Notes: generated by a model not told the origin, from the sequence alone. DNA of 64,000 nucleotides from JAPOXR01 sp965219635 (GCA_965219635.1 OZ244783.1:3348001-3412000), one strand, 5' to 3'. Positions 18,882 to 27,973 are shown, numbered from the stretch's first letter. Numbers and translations are program-made.

Positions 18882-20153
18882 TCAAGCCTGCTGCTGAAGT
18901 ACGGCCGTTCCGTAATCCGCCATCTGATCATCATCGCCGTGTCCGGCCTTAAGCCGGCGTAGTGTGCCCTGGTAGGCTTCGCTGCGCTCCTCCGCACTCA
19001 GTGCGGAAGCACTTTCCTCCAGCGCCAGATCACGGAATGCCGGCTCGGGCAGTCCGGCCGCATCGCAGGCCGCCAGTCTCGAAGACAGTCCCTGCCGCAG
19101 GCGCACATGATGCGGCTGCACATCGTCCAGATGGCGGACGCCAACATCGAACAGCCGGAGGTCGCCTGCCGCCTCGCAGGCCTGAAGAATCCGGAGTCCG
19201 GTCTCCGTGTGTGCCATGAGCGCGTTCCAGCCTTCATCTTCGCCCTGCGGCAGGCCGTTTGGCCAGTCATCGCCGACCGCGAGGTCGGCGCAGAGCCCGA
19301 TTGCGTCCGGGCAGATCTTGCAGCGGAACTGGGTTGTCCAGGGATTCTCATCCCAAAGCTCATTATAGGTGCCTTCGAACTTCCGGCCATCAGGCATGAC
19401 CGCCTTGGTCGGACCAGGGCAGCCTTCACCCCGCCAGCGAAAGGCCGCAGGCGGGTCGTTTTCAATGTCTATGCCGCGCCGCTCGAAGAAGCCACGCGAA
19501 GCAAACAAGCTCGGTACGGTGCCGCAGAACATGGCCTGCGTAAATCGGATCAGGTCGCGGGCGCGGCGATCCACCTGTTGCAGGTTCCGCAACCCGCTGA
19601 CGTCGCAAGGCTTCAGCGACACAGCGAAGGGTTCCTCAAGATCCAGCGCTTCCCGGATGGCCGCCAGAGGCGCACTTGTTGCATAGCGGGAACCGCCGGA
19701 ATGCAGCAGCGCTTCCTCGTCCCGGCATATTGCAGCGACTGTGCCCAAGGCGTTATCGGGATCTGGCTTCGTCTGCAGGATGAAATTCACTTCGCCGGTG
19801 CGCAGCAGAAATCGGTTGATCGCTGTCATGACGCCCCCGGAGGACGCGCGGAACCGCAATTCCGGGTCCGAGGCATAGCCTCGGGCAACCCTTCGGCATT
19901 CGCCCCAAACGGAATCCATATCGCCATCATTGTCGCCTGTGAAAGGGCCGGGGATCCGGATTCCGGGGCAGGTTGCCAGTATCCGCTTCTGCTCCTCGCC
20001 GGTCAGCGGCCGGGAAGGAACCGGGCGCAGGTGTTCGTGTTGCCGTGCCGGAACCATCCGGATCACATCTTTAGGCACCACCGCTGCGCAGAGGCCACAG
20101 CCGATACACATCCCGTTTGAAACGATTTCCTCAAGCGAACCGAAACTTGCCAT
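18882..20153 (-). CDS. FrhB/FdhB-like Fe-S flavoprotein (coenzyme F420 hydrogenase/dehydrogenase beta subunit family)
   Basis: A 423-residue protein. Near the N-terminus NGMCIGCGLCAAVVPKDVI gives ferredoxin-like cysteines; the middle has RASSGGVMTAINRFLL and SLKPCDVSGLRNLQ; the C-terminal domain has the family motif CKICPDAIGLCADLAVGDDW. These are the marks of the FrhB_FdhB family, which binds FAD and iron-sulfur clusters and passes electrons in F420-reducing hydrogenases, formate dehydrogenases and several reductases in bacteria lacking F420. No hydrogenase subunit is nearby. It heads an operon with the solute-binding protein, acyl-CoA synthetase and dehydratase, and is divergent from a LysR gene. 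A reductive step on the imported substrate is plausible but unproven. Confidence 0.85.
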   Translation of the reverse strand: MASFGSLEEIVSNGMCIGCGLCAAVVPKDVIRMVPARQHEHLRPVPSRPLTGEEQKRILATCPGIRIPGPFTGDNDGDMDSVWGECRRVARGYASDPELRFRASSGGVMTAINRFLLRTGEVNFILQTKPDPDNALGTVAAICRDEEALLHSGGSRYATSAPLAAIREALDLEEPFAVSLKPCDVSGLRNLQQVDRRARDLIRFTQAMFCGTVPSLFASRGFFERRGIDIENDPPAAFRWRGEGCPGPTKAVMPDGRKFEGTYNELWDENPWTTQFRCKICPDAIGLCADLAVGDDWPNGLPQGEDEGWNALMAHTETGLRILQACEAAGDLRLFDVGVRHLDDVQPHHVRLRQGLSSRLAACDAAGLPEPAFRDLALEESASALSAEERSEAYQGTLRRLKAGHGDDDQMADYGTAVLQQQA

Positions 20154-20207
20154 TGCATCCCGTCAGAAAACTCTTCGGGAGAGACTAGAAACAGGATTGT
20201 GGTTTTG

Positions 20208-20233
20208 CAATTTTGATTGTTTGAATGTTTCAA
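20208..20233. promoter_or_regulatory. Candidate LysR operator in divergent promoter
   Basis: The 106-base gap between the FrhB-like gene and the LysR gene is AT-rich. It contains TTGAATGTTTCAA (20221-20233; five-base arms, three-base centre) and CAATTTTGATTG (20208-20219). A similar TGAA-N3-TTCA site lies before the other LysR gene in this window. Position and symmetry fit a LysR binding site; inferred only. Confidence 0.5.
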
Positions 20234-20259
20234 TAAGTAAAGCTGATCACGGAACGTCG

Positions 20260-21114
20260 ATGCTGGCACAACTCATCGCTTTCTGCGAAGTCGCGCATAG
20301 GGGGAGCTTCCGGGCCGCTGCTGACGGAATGAACATTTCGCAGCCGGCTCTGACCCTCAGGATTCAGAAGCTGGAAGAACAGCTCCGCTTTGAACTCTTC
20401 AACCGCGACCGGAGGGGCATCAAGCTGACGCCGGAAGGGGAGCGGTTCTTGCCATATGCCCGGTCTGCAATCCAGGCGGTGCGCGATGGGCAGGCTGAGG
20501 CAAGGAGGGCACGATCATTCTCGGCAGTTTACCGGATCATGTCGTCCTACACGCTGCTGGATGTGTTCGTTCTTGATTGGGTGCGGCGGCTTCAGGCCGC
20601 CCATCCCGACATAGCGGTCTCGCTTGACTGCGGATATCCGGACTTCTCTGCACGGCTCTTCGCTGCCGGCCTGATAGATCTGGCAGTCACATACGAACCC
20701 ATAGCTGCTCCCGGCCTTGCATCTCACGTTCTCTACAATGAGTCCCTGATACTCGTGACCAGTTGCGGCGATGTCGAAGACTGGCGGCGCCATTACGTCT
20801 ATGCGCACTGGGACGACCGGTTCGCCGAAGAGCATCGGGAGATGTTGCCTGACGAAGAGAACAACCCGCGTATGACCATTTTCTTCATGGATGCAGTTCG
20901 CGCCCTGGCCTTGACGGGACCTGCTTCCGACTACATGGCCGAGCAATCCGCACGGCCGTATCTGGCTGACGGCCGCCTCAATCGCGTCCCCGGAATGCCC
21001 GAGTTTCAGCGGCCCGTTTATGCGACGCGCTGGCAGCGGCCCGCTGACGAAACGGCGCACGGCGCCGCCTGGAGAACACTGCAAGCCGCCGTTGAAGCAC
21101 GCGGCACGGGATGA
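20260..21114 (+). CDS. LysR-family transcriptional regulator
   Basis: A 284-residue regulator. Winged helix-turn-helix at residues 1-60 (FCEVAHRGSFRAAADGMNIS then QPALTLRIQKLEEQL), a linker helix, then a substrate-binding domain (LDVFVLDWVRRLQAAHPDIA). The frame is open far upstream, but the ATG at 20260 begins exactly at the HTH domain and avoids overlap with the divergent gene. It points away from the FrhB-like/binding-protein operon and toward the ABC permease/ATPase operon on the opposite strand, so it may control both. The inducer is not known. Confidence 0.9.
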   Translation: MLAQLIAFCEVAHRGSFRAAADGMNISQPALTLRIQKLEEQLRFELFNRDRRGIKLTPEGERFLPYARSAIQAVRDGQAEARRARSFSAVYRIMSSYTLLDVFVLDWVRRLQAAHPDIAVSLDCGYPDFSARLFAAGLIDLAVTYEPIAAPGLASHVLYNESLILVTSCGDVEDWRRHYVYAHWDDRFAEEHREMLPDEENNPRMTIFFMDAVRALALTGPASDYMAEQSARPYLADGRLNRVPGMPEFQRPVYATRWQRPADETAHGAAWRTLQAAVEARGTG

Positions 21115-21122
21115 AACCCCAC

Positions 21123-22760
21123 CTACTGTCCTGACGAGAGGTCCAGCCGCCCGCCCCGCGCTGCCAGTACATTCGACAACCAGTCGGCGTCCATCTCCGG
21201 GACTGAACTCAGCAAAAGTTCGGTATAGGGATGGTGGGGAGGCGAAAAGACCTGTGCCTTGGTTCCTTGTTGGACGACCTCACCAGACTTCATCACGACG
21301 ACCTCGTCGGCAATCGCCCGCACGGTGGCAATATCATGCGTGATGAACATGTAGGCGAGGTCGAGTTCCGACTGGAGTTGATCAAGGAGGCGCAGAATGC
21401 CCTCTGCCACGATCTGGTCCAGCGCACTGGTCACTTCATCACAAATGATGAAGCGGGGTTCGGCTGCAAGCGCCCTCGCAATACCGATCCGCTGCTTCTG
21501 GCCACCAGAGAGTTCACCCGGCAGCCGGTCGATGAACTCGCCAGGTTCCAGTCCAATCATCGACAGGATCTCCCGCACGCGGTCGTCAAGCGCCCGCCCC
21601 TTAAGGCCGAGGTAGAATCTGGCAGGATAGCCTATGATCTCGCGAACGCGGCTCCTCGGATTCAGTGCAGTGTCGGCCATCTGATAGATCATCTGGATCT
21701 GCCGTAATTGTTCCTTCGACCGGTCGCGGAACCCCTTCGACAGGGATTGGTTGTCCAGCAGGACTTCACCGGCGGTGGGCGCAAGCAGGCCGGTGACCAC
21801 ACGCGCAACGGTTGATTTGCCCGATCCGGACTCTCCCACCACGGCAACCGTATGCCGGGCATGGATGTCGAAACTCACGCCATGCAGGACTTGTTCCGTG
21901 CCGTATGACGCATCGACATTCCTGATGGCGACTACGGGCTGGGAATCCTCGGCAGGAGGCGCCTGTTCATCCCGGCGGAATGTCCGGACGGCCCAGAGAG
22001 ATTTGGTGTAGTCCTGTTTCGGGTCAGCCAGCATTGACCTGGTGTCAGCCTCCTCCACCTCGTCGCCCCGAAGCAGGACCTTGATGCGGTCCGCCATCTG
22101 GGCGACCACCGCCAGATCGTGGGTGATGTAGATGGCTGCTGTGCCATAGAGTTCGACGATTTCCCGTATCGATGCCAGAACCTCGATCTGTGTCGTCACA
22201 TCAAGAGCTGTCGTCGGCTCGTCGAAGATGATCAGGTCCGGACGGCTGGCCATTGCCATTGCGGTCATGGCGCGTTGCAGTTGGCCACCGGATACCTGGT
22301 GTGGATAGCGGAATCCGATGGTTTCCGGTTCGGGAAGATGCATCTGGCGGAAATGCTCAAGGCCCCGCTTCTCGGCCTCGATCCTGCTCAGGATTCCGTG
22401 ACGGACCGGTGTCTCGCAATACTGGTCGACCAGCCTGTGCGCCGGATTGAAGCTCGCTGCCGCCGACTGCGCCACGTAGGCTATGCGCGCGCCCCGCAGG
22501 CGGCGGAGTATCTCCGGGTTGGCCCCGAGCAGTTCCTGGCCATCGAATTGGATCGATCCGCCCGCGAAGCGGCACCCATCCCTTGCAAAGCCCATTGCAG
22601 CCAGTCCCAGTGTTGACTTTCCGGCGCCGGATTCGCCGATCAGTCCAAGGACTTCGCCGCGCGCAAGATCAAGGTTTATCTCTCTTACAATCTCGCTCCA
22701 GCCAGACTCTGTCTGGCCTTCGATGGTAAGGCCGCGCATGGTCAACAGAGGATCGGTCAC
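21123..22760 (-). CDS. Peptide-type ABC transporter, fused double ATPase (DppD-DppF type)
   Basis: A 545-residue protein made of two ABC domains. Domain 1 (about 5-255): GESGAGKS, VSGGQLQRAMTAMAMAS, IIFDEPTTALD. Domain 2 (about 280-535): GESGSGKS, LSGGQKQRIGIARALAA, IICDEVTSALD. Both ATP sites are intact, as in fused oligopeptide/glutathione/microcin-type importers. I chose the GTG at 22760, four bases after the permease stop, over an upstream in-frame start at 22808 that would lie inside the permease gene. It should energise the two permeases upstream and take ligand from the Tat-exported binding protein at 17009-18589. Confidence 0.9.
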   Translation of the reverse strand: MTDPLLTMRGLTIEGQTESGWSEIVREINLDLARGEVLGLIGESGAGKSTLGLAAMGFARDGCRFAGGSIQFDGQELLGANPEILRRLRGARIAYVAQSAAASFNPAHRLVDQYCETPVRHGILSRIEAEKRGLEHFRQMHLPEPETIGFRYPHQVSGGQLQRAMTAMAMASRPDLIIFDEPTTALDVTTQIEVLASIREIVELYGTAAIYITHDLAVVAQMADRIKVLLRGDEVEEADTRSMLADPKQDYTKSLWAVRTFRRDEQAPPAEDSQPVVAIRNVDASYGTEQVLHGVSFDIHARHTVAVVGESGSGKSTVARVVTGLLAPTAGEVLLDNQSLSKGFRDRSKEQLRQIQMIYQMADTALNPRSRVREIIGYPARFYLGLKGRALDDRVREILSMIGLEPGEFIDRLPGELSGGQKQRIGIARALAAEPRFIICDEVTSALDQIVAEGILRLLDQLQSELDLAYMFITHDIATVRAIADEVVVMKSGEVVQQGTKAQVFSPPHHPYTELLLSSVPEMDADWLSNVLAARGGRLDLSSGQ

Positions 22761-22764
22761 CGGC

Positions 22765-23592
22765 TCATTCCTTGAGTCCGCTTGCGATGTGGAGCTTCCA
22801 GTCCACAACGAAGTTCACTGCAACCGTAAGCAGGGCGATGGCGCTGGCAGGGATGAGCGGAGTGATGTCGCCATATGTCATCAGCGTTGCATTCTCGCGT
22901 ACCATGGATCCCCAGTCGGCAGTCGGCGGCTGGATGCCAAGGCCAAGAAACGAAAGCGCTGAAATCGAGAGAAACACGAACACGAACCGCAGGCCGAATT
23001 CGGCGATGAGCACCGCCGAGGCGTTGGGGAGGATTTCCTTTAGTATGAGGCGCGGCAACCTGTCGCCGCGCAGGCGGGCAGCCTCGATATAATCCATGAC
23101 GACAATATCGGCGGCGACAGCCCGGGAAAGGCGGAAGACACGAGTCATGTCGACCAGGGCAATGACAAAGATCAGGCTTGGTATCGAGGAGCCAAAGATC
23201 GTCAGCAGGAGCATGGCGAAGATCAGGCCGGGGATCGCCATCAGCATGTCGTTGAAACGCGACAGCATTTGATCAAGCCATCCACCAACCACTGCTGCGG
23301 TCATGCCAAGAATGACCCCAACCAGAAATGCAAGGGCGGTGGTCATCAGTGCAATTCCGACAGTGTTGCGCGCGCCGAATATCATGCGCGAGAGCATGTC
23401 CCGGCCGAGGTTGTCGGTGCCCAGTGGATGGGCATTGCTCCAGGCTTGGTACTGCGCTCCGACGATTTCGCGCTCGCCGTAGGGAGCAAACAGCGGCGCA
23501 AAGATCGCAATCACGAGGTACAGTATGATGCAGGTAATTCCGAACTTGGCCGTCCACGGCGCAGCTCTGAATGTCGTCCAGAGTTCTGCCAT
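22765..23592 (-). CDS. Peptide-type ABC transporter permease (DppC type)
   Basis: A 275-residue inner-membrane permease. Typical DppC order: short N-terminal cytoplasmic part, helix, AHPLGTDNLGRDMLSRMIFGA, then the transmembrane domain and the coupling loop DYIEAARLRGDRLPRLILKE ILPN. The ATG is two bases after the upstream permease stop. Works with the DppB-type partner and the fused ATPase. Confidence 0.92.
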   Translation of the reverse strand: MAELWTTFRAAPWTAKFGITCIILYLVIAIFAPLFAPYGEREIVGAQYQAWSNAHPLGTDNLGRDMLSRMIFGARNTVGIALMTTALAFLVGVILGMTAAVVGGWLDQMLSRFNDMLMAIPGLIFAMLLLTIFGSSIPSLIFVIALVDMTRVFRLSRAVAADIVVMDYIEAARLRGDRLPRLILKEILPNASAVLIAEFGLRFVFVFLSISALSFLGLGIQPPTADWGSMVRENATLMTYGDITPLIPASAIALLTVAVNFVVDWKLHIASGLKE

Positions 23593-23594
23593 GG

Positions 23595-24548
23595 TTATCT
23601 CGGATGCATGATGCGGGGGTTGGACAGCATCGACATGATGTCAGCTGTCAGGTTCAGCAGCACGTATGCAGCGGCGAATATCAGGCTGATGGCTTGCACG
23701 ACCGGAATGTCCCGCTTCGAGACGGAGTCGACCATCAGTTGGCCGAGTCCAGGGTAGGCGAATACAACCTCAACCACGACGACACCGGTGATGAGGTAGG
23801 CCAGATTGAGCGCAACCACGTTGATAATGGGTGACAGGGCGTTGGGCAAAGCGTGAACCAGGATGATGACGCGCGGTGTCAGTCCCTTGAGCCGCGCCAT
23901 CTCGATATAGTCGCTTGCCAGAAGATTGATGATCGCAGCCCGGGTCATGCGCATCATGTGCGCAGTGACGACGAGGGTCAGTGTCAGGGCCGGCAGGAAG
24001 GTGCGGTAGAGTTTCTCGCCAAAACTGGTGTCAGGTGGAATGTTGGCAAGCGAGGGGAAGAAGCCGGTCTTGGCCAACAGGAAGACCAGAAGGTATCCGA
24101 CGAAGAAATCCGGGAAGGAAATGAAGCTCAGCGTTGCCACGTTTGCTCCGCGGTCGAACGGGGTATTGCGGTAGAGTGCAGCAAGGATGCCAAGCGCCAA
24201 GGCGACTGGCACTGCAATTGCCGCCGCGTAGCACGCCAGAAACACTGTGTTCAGGAGCCGGGACGCAATCAGTCCAAGAATGGGGCGGTTGTTGGCGAGG
24301 CTGTCGCCAAAATCGCCCTGAAACACGCCTGCAAGCCAGTTTATGTACCTCTCCCAGGGGGGCAAGGTGAGGCCGAGTTTCTCGCGCAGTGCCGCGACTG
24401 TTTCCGGTGTGGCGGCCTGCCCGAGGATTGCCTCCGCAGTGTCTCCCGGCATCAATTCAAGCGAGAAGAAAACGATCAGGGAAATGACAACAAGTGTCAG
24501 TGCGCCAAATGCGAGGCGCATGGCCAGGATTTTCAGGATCTGCTGCAA
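23595..24548 (-). CDS. Peptide-type ABC transporter permease (DppB type)
   Basis: A 317-residue inner-membrane permease. The start MQQILKILAMRLAFGALTLV, the motif FSLELMPGDTAEAILGQAAT and the loop SDYIEMARLKGLTPRVIILV are typical of DppB/OppB proteins. First gene of a three-gene operon (B, C, fused DF) that carries no binding protein of its own. Lies 123 bases downstream of the thioesterase gene, possibly in one transcript with it. Confidence 0.92.
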   Translation of the reverse strand: MQQILKILAMRLAFGALTLVVISLIVFFSLELMPGDTAEAILGQAATPETVAALREKLGLTLPPWERYINWLAGVFQGDFGDSLANNRPILGLIASRLLNTVFLACYAAAIAVPVALALGILAALYRNTPFDRGANVATLSFISFPDFFVGYLLVFLLAKTGFFPSLANIPPDTSFGEKLYRTFLPALTLTLVVTAHMMRMTRAAIINLLASDYIEMARLKGLTPRVIILVHALPNALSPIINVVALNLAYLITGVVVVEVVFAYPGLGQLMVDSVSKRDIPVVQAISLIFAAAYVLLNLTADIMSMLSNPRIMHPR

Positions 24549-24671
24549 TCCGGCTTCCTCATTGCTCCATGTGGAGTCGGCACCCCCAAGCCTCCATTGG
24601 CTGCATGCTAAACGCGCTTGGCACAGGCGCGCAAGGCACTTGCGCCGGGAAGCATCATTGTTGCGGACGCC

Positions 24672-25214
24672 TCACTGGCGCTTCAAGGCCAGTCCCCGGC
24701 CAACTGTGGTTGGTCGCGAGAGCATCGAATGCGCGGCCTCGATAGCCGATGCAGCAGCGGCCAGCTTGTCCGGCATGTCCGTGGCGCGACCGGCTGTTGT
24801 GTCCACATGCAGGAAAATCTGTTCGCCCGTTGCAACCGCTTCGGCGCAGTCCGGGCGCCAGACCTGGTTGAGCACATGCATCCGCTTGCTGTCTCTTTCC
24901 AGCAGGATCGTATCTACATCCAGCCGGTCACCCTTGTGCACCTCTGAATGAAAATCGAGGCGCCAACTGACGGAGTAAAGGCTGGACCCGGCCGAGCGGT
25001 AGGCAGGATCGCATCCGATGTAGTCGAAGAACGGCTCGGACGCTTCTGACATGGTCAGCAGGTAGTAGGCTTCGCTCATGTGCCCATGGAAGTCGATCCA
25101 TGAAGCTGGCACTTCGACACCATAGAGCCGTAGAGGCGCCGGTACATCCAATCCAGGACGCCAGGGAGGAATTCCGGGCACCAGGTTTGTGATCGCGGGT
25201 GCGATGGTTGTCAT
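24672..25214 (-). CDS. Hot-dog thioesterase, betainyl-CoA/4-hydroxybenzoyl-CoA thioesterase-like
   Basis: A 180-residue hot-dog protein. VPASWIDFHGHMSEAYYLLT contains the D-x-x-GHM pattern of 4-hydroxybenzoyl-CoA-type thioesterases, followed by SSLYSVSWRLDFHSEVHKGD and a long beta strand region. The closest family I can name is the thioesterase linked to carnitine/betaine breakdown. It would cleave an acyl-CoA to free acid and CoA in the cytoplasm. The ATG overlaps the hydrolase stop by four bases (ATGA). No carnitine dehydrogenase or BKACE gene is in the window, so the precise acyl group is open. Confidence 0.8.
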   Translation of the reverse strand: MTTIAPAITNLVPGIPPWRPGLDVPAPLRLYGVEVPASWIDFHGHMSEAYYLLTMSEASEPFFDYIGCDPAYRSAGSSLYSVSWRLDFHSEVHKGDRLDVDTILLERDSKRMHVLNQVWRPDCAEAVATGEQIFLHVDTTAGRATDMPDKLAAAASAIEAAHSMLSRPTTVGRGLALKRQ

Positions 25215-26110
25215 GACATCTCGGCATCATGCCGCATGGCCATGCTGGTGACATTCTTGACGATGATGTCCTGAATTCCGCCCTCCAGGTCGTGCCCCAT
25301 GCCTGGAACAATCACCAGTTCGGCGTCCGGTATGCGCGCGGCGATTTCCTTGCCATGCTCGACGGGAAGCAAGGCATCGTCCGCACCATGTATGACCAGG
25401 GTCGGCACGGTGATGTTCTCAAGGTCGGCAAATCCCCCTCGGCCCGCGATGATTGCCGCATACTGGCGGGTGATGCCGTCCGGGCAGTAGCACCTGTCGT
25501 AAGCCCTCTCGATAAGGGCGCGGCGTTCCTCCTCGTCGAACGGGTAGCCGGGGCTGCCCCATACCCGGTCGCACTTCAGGGTATGGGCAATATAGCCCTC
25601 GCGGCCTGGCTCGCTAGGCTCGGACAGCAGCAAGGCCTGCACTTCCGGCGAGCGCGCCGGCAAACCGGACGATCCGCTTGAAGAGGCCACGATGGTGGCA
25701 GTTCGCAGCCGCTCGGGGAATTCGCCTGCCAACTTCTGGAGGATCATGCCTCCCATGGAAATACCCAGCACATGAGCTGTGTCGACGCCGTAAGCGTCCA
25801 GCACGCCGACTGCATCCTGGGCCATATCTCCGATCGTGTAGGGAACTTCAGCGGATATGCCCTTTGCCAGTTCCGCTTCAAGGGAAGCAATGCTGGGCAC
25901 GCCGGCCGAGTCGAACTTCTGTGACCACCCGCTGTCGCGATTGTCATAAATGAAGACATCGAAGCCGGCAGCGACCAGGTCTTTGAGCATTTGCTGCGGC
26001 CAGTGAATGAGCTGCGAGCCAAGACCCCTGATCAAGAGTAGCGGCTGCCCAACCCTGGGACCGTGGCGTTGCACTTCGATTTCTATTCCGTTGGCGATGA
26101 TCCTGGTCAT
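25211..26110 (-). CDS. Alpha/beta hydrolase
   Basis: A 299-residue alpha/beta-hydrolase-fold protein. The nucleophile elbow GISMGGMIL carries the catalytic Ser; VIHGADDALLPVEHG gives the acid residue and GMGHDLEGG the catalytic His. The oxyanion region is PLLLIRGLGSQLIHW. Family members include esterases, lactonases and C-C hydrolases. Coupled by ATGA overlap to the thioesterase and divergent from the dimethylformamidase-like gene, with a 136-base shared promoter region. No signal peptide, so it acts in the cytoplasm. Confidence 0.88.
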   Translation of the reverse strand: MTRIIANGIEIEVQRHGPRVGQPLLLIRGLGSQLIHWPQQMLKDLVAAGFDVFIYDNRDSGWSQKFDSAGVPSIASLEAELAKGISAEVPYTIGDMAQDAVGVLDAYGVDTAHVLGISMGGMILQKLAGEFPERLRTATIVASSSGSSGLPARSPEVQALLLSEPSEPGREGYIAHTLKCDRVWGSPGYPFDEEERRALIERAYDRCYCPDGITRQYAAIIAGRGGFADLENITVPTLVIHGADDALLPVEHGKEIAARIPDAELVIVPGMGHDLEGGIQDIIVKNVTSMAMRHDAEMS

Positions 26111-26246
26111 CGTTTCCCCTCATTCGATAGCCCGTGATTAGCCCTAAATTGGATCAGGCATAAGGCGGATATGGCGAGATTGCGGGCATTGATCGTCCTT
26201 TCTGCTCAAGGCAATGTAGGAAAAGACCAAGATCCGGCAACCGCTC

Positions 26247-27896
26247 ATGAACACCAATCCGTCTGCCGCACTCAGCGCTCAGCCACCGTCCCGCCCGACA
26301 CCGCGCACAAGCATGTACGCGCGCCACATCCTCGACAACTACTATATCGGACCCGCAAGGGATGAGAATGTGCTGGAGATCTGGGGATATACAAGCCGCT
26401 TCAGCTACTGCCCCGGCGATACCGTCGATCTACGTGTCAGTACGACCGCCGACAAATGGGATCTCGAAATCGGACGCGACGGGGCAAACTATGAAGTGGT
26501 ACTGACGGCCTCGGGTCTTGGGGGCAGGCACTGCCACACGCCGGAGGATTGCTCTGTCATTGGCTGCGGCTGGCCGGTTGCCTACGAATTCGCCGTGCCG
26601 GACGATTGGCGGCCGGGAGCATATCTCGTTACCTTGCGGGCCGAACGGTCGGGTGAAACGGTCGAGGAACACCACCTCTTCCTTGTTCGTCCGGCGATTG
26701 GCGCACCTGCGAATCCGATGCTGCTTCTTTGCGCAACCGGTACCTGGGTCGCATATAATTGCTGGGGTGGGTCGAACGCCTATGAGGGCATCACCGGTCC
26801 GGACGGCAACTGTTTTTCGCCAGTCTTGTCGACAGAGAGGCCCTGGACACGCGGTTTCTGCAAGCTGCCCGAAGGCGCACCGCGTCCTGTGCCGGAGACT
26901 CCGCCAAGGCCAGGAGACATGGTCCGTTATCCCTACATGGAGTGGGCTTACGCATACGGATATTCGAAGAAGTATGCGTCGGCAGGCTGGGCAAGCTATG
27001 AGCGCCACTTTGCGCAATGGGCAGAGAAGGAAGGGTTTGGTTTCGACATTGCGACCCTGCACGATCTTGATGCAGACCCGGGACTGCTCGACGGTTACCG
27101 GTGCGTAGTACTCGTGGGCCACGACGAATACTGGAGCCGCCCGATGCGCAACGCAATCGATAATTGGGTGGAGGCTGGAGGGCGCGCCGCCCGATTTGGC
27201 GGTAATTTCACCTGGCAGGTCCGGCTCGAAGACGAAGGCCGGCGCCAGATCTGTTACAAGTATCTGGCTGCGTCGGATGATCCGGTGATGGGAACGTCTG
27301 ATCAGCATCTGCTGACAGGAGCATGGGAAATACCCGAGATCGGATTTCCGGGAGCGCAAACATTCGGTGTGAACGGGCTTGAAGGCGTCTACGCCGGCCT
27401 CGGCAACTGTGTCGGCGGAGGGCCGGGTGGATTCACGATCTATCGTCCCGGGCACTGGGCGTTCGAAGGCGCTCATATTGGCTATGGCGATGTGTTGGGC
27501 GCCCGGTCACGGATATTCGGCTACGAGGTGGACGGGCTTGATCATGAGATACGGGGTGGGCTGCCCTATCCGACGGGTAGAGGCGGCGCCTCAGAAGATA
27601 TTGAGATTCTCGGCATTGGGCTGGCCACGAATTCGGAAGCAGATCACAGTGTCTGGGGTGAGATCCAGTATATCGGCGACAGCGGCACTGCCTGGAAGGC
27701 GCAGTCGCTTTACGGGTCAGCGACACTGGAGAGTCTTGATAAATCGGTTCGAGGCAACGGCGTGATCGTGAACTGGACGCGCGGCAAGGGGGAGGTGTTC
27801 ACAGCAGCCACATGTGAATGGGTAATGGGCCTGAAGCGGAAGGACATGCAGGTCGAGCAGGTTACCCGCAATGTGCTGACCCGGTTCTGCCGGTGA
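26247..27896 (+). CDS. N,N-dimethylformamidase large-subunit-like protein
   Basis: A 549-residue protein resembling the C-terminal region of the beta (large) subunit of N,N-dimethylformamidase. After an N-terminal beta-rich part come CATGTWVAYNCWGGSNAYEG, PYMEWAYAYGYSKKYAS, VLVGHDEYWSRPMRNAIDNW, GRAARFGGNFTWQVR and a C-terminal WTRGKGEVFTAATCEWVMGL. The HDEYWS segment and surrounding aromatic residues are the best family marks. True dimethylformamidase is a mononuclear iron amidohydrolase with a separate small subunit; none is visible here. The protein lacks the extra N-terminal region of the 760-residue enzyme, so it is a shorter homologue whose substrate may be another amide. No signal peptide. 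Start taken as the first ATG in frame; Shine-Dalgarno is weak. Confidence 0.82.
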   Translation: MNTNPSAALSAQPPSRPTPRTSMYARHILDNYYIGPARDENVLEIWGYTSRFSYCPGDTVDLRVSTTADKWDLEIGRDGANYEVVLTASGLGGRHCHTPEDCSVIGCGWPVAYEFAVPDDWRPGAYLVTLRAERSGETVEEHHLFLVRPAIGAPANPMLLLCATGTWVAYNCWGGSNAYEGITGPDGNCFSPVLSTERPWTRGFCKLPEGAPRPVPETPPRPGDMVRYPYMEWAYAYGYSKKYASAGWASYERHFAQWAEKEGFGFDIATLHDLDADPGLLDGYRCVVLVGHDEYWSRPMRNAIDNWVEAGGRAARFGGNFTWQVRLEDEGRRQICYKYLAASDDPVMGTSDQHLLTGAWEIPEIGFPGAQTFGVNGLEGVYAGLGNCVGGGPGGFTIYRPGHWAFEGAHIGYGDVLGARSRIFGYEVDGLDHEIRGGLPYPTGRGGASEDIEILGIGLATNSEADHSVWGEIQYIGDSGTAWKAQSLYGSATLESLDKSVRGNGVIVNWTRGKGEVFTAATCEWVMGLKRKDMQVEQVTRNVLTRFCR

Positions 27897-27973
27897 CTTT
27901 CCCTCACAGGCTCGCGGCAGTTGCTGCCCCGAAGTAGCATTGGGCGCACTGGGGTGTCCGGATTTTTGCCTGC

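Noticed and set aside
27916..27928. Small stem (GGCAG-TTG-CTGCC) between the dimethylformamidase-like and AbiEi-like genes
   Set aside because: Only five pairs and no T-run; too weak to call a terminator.
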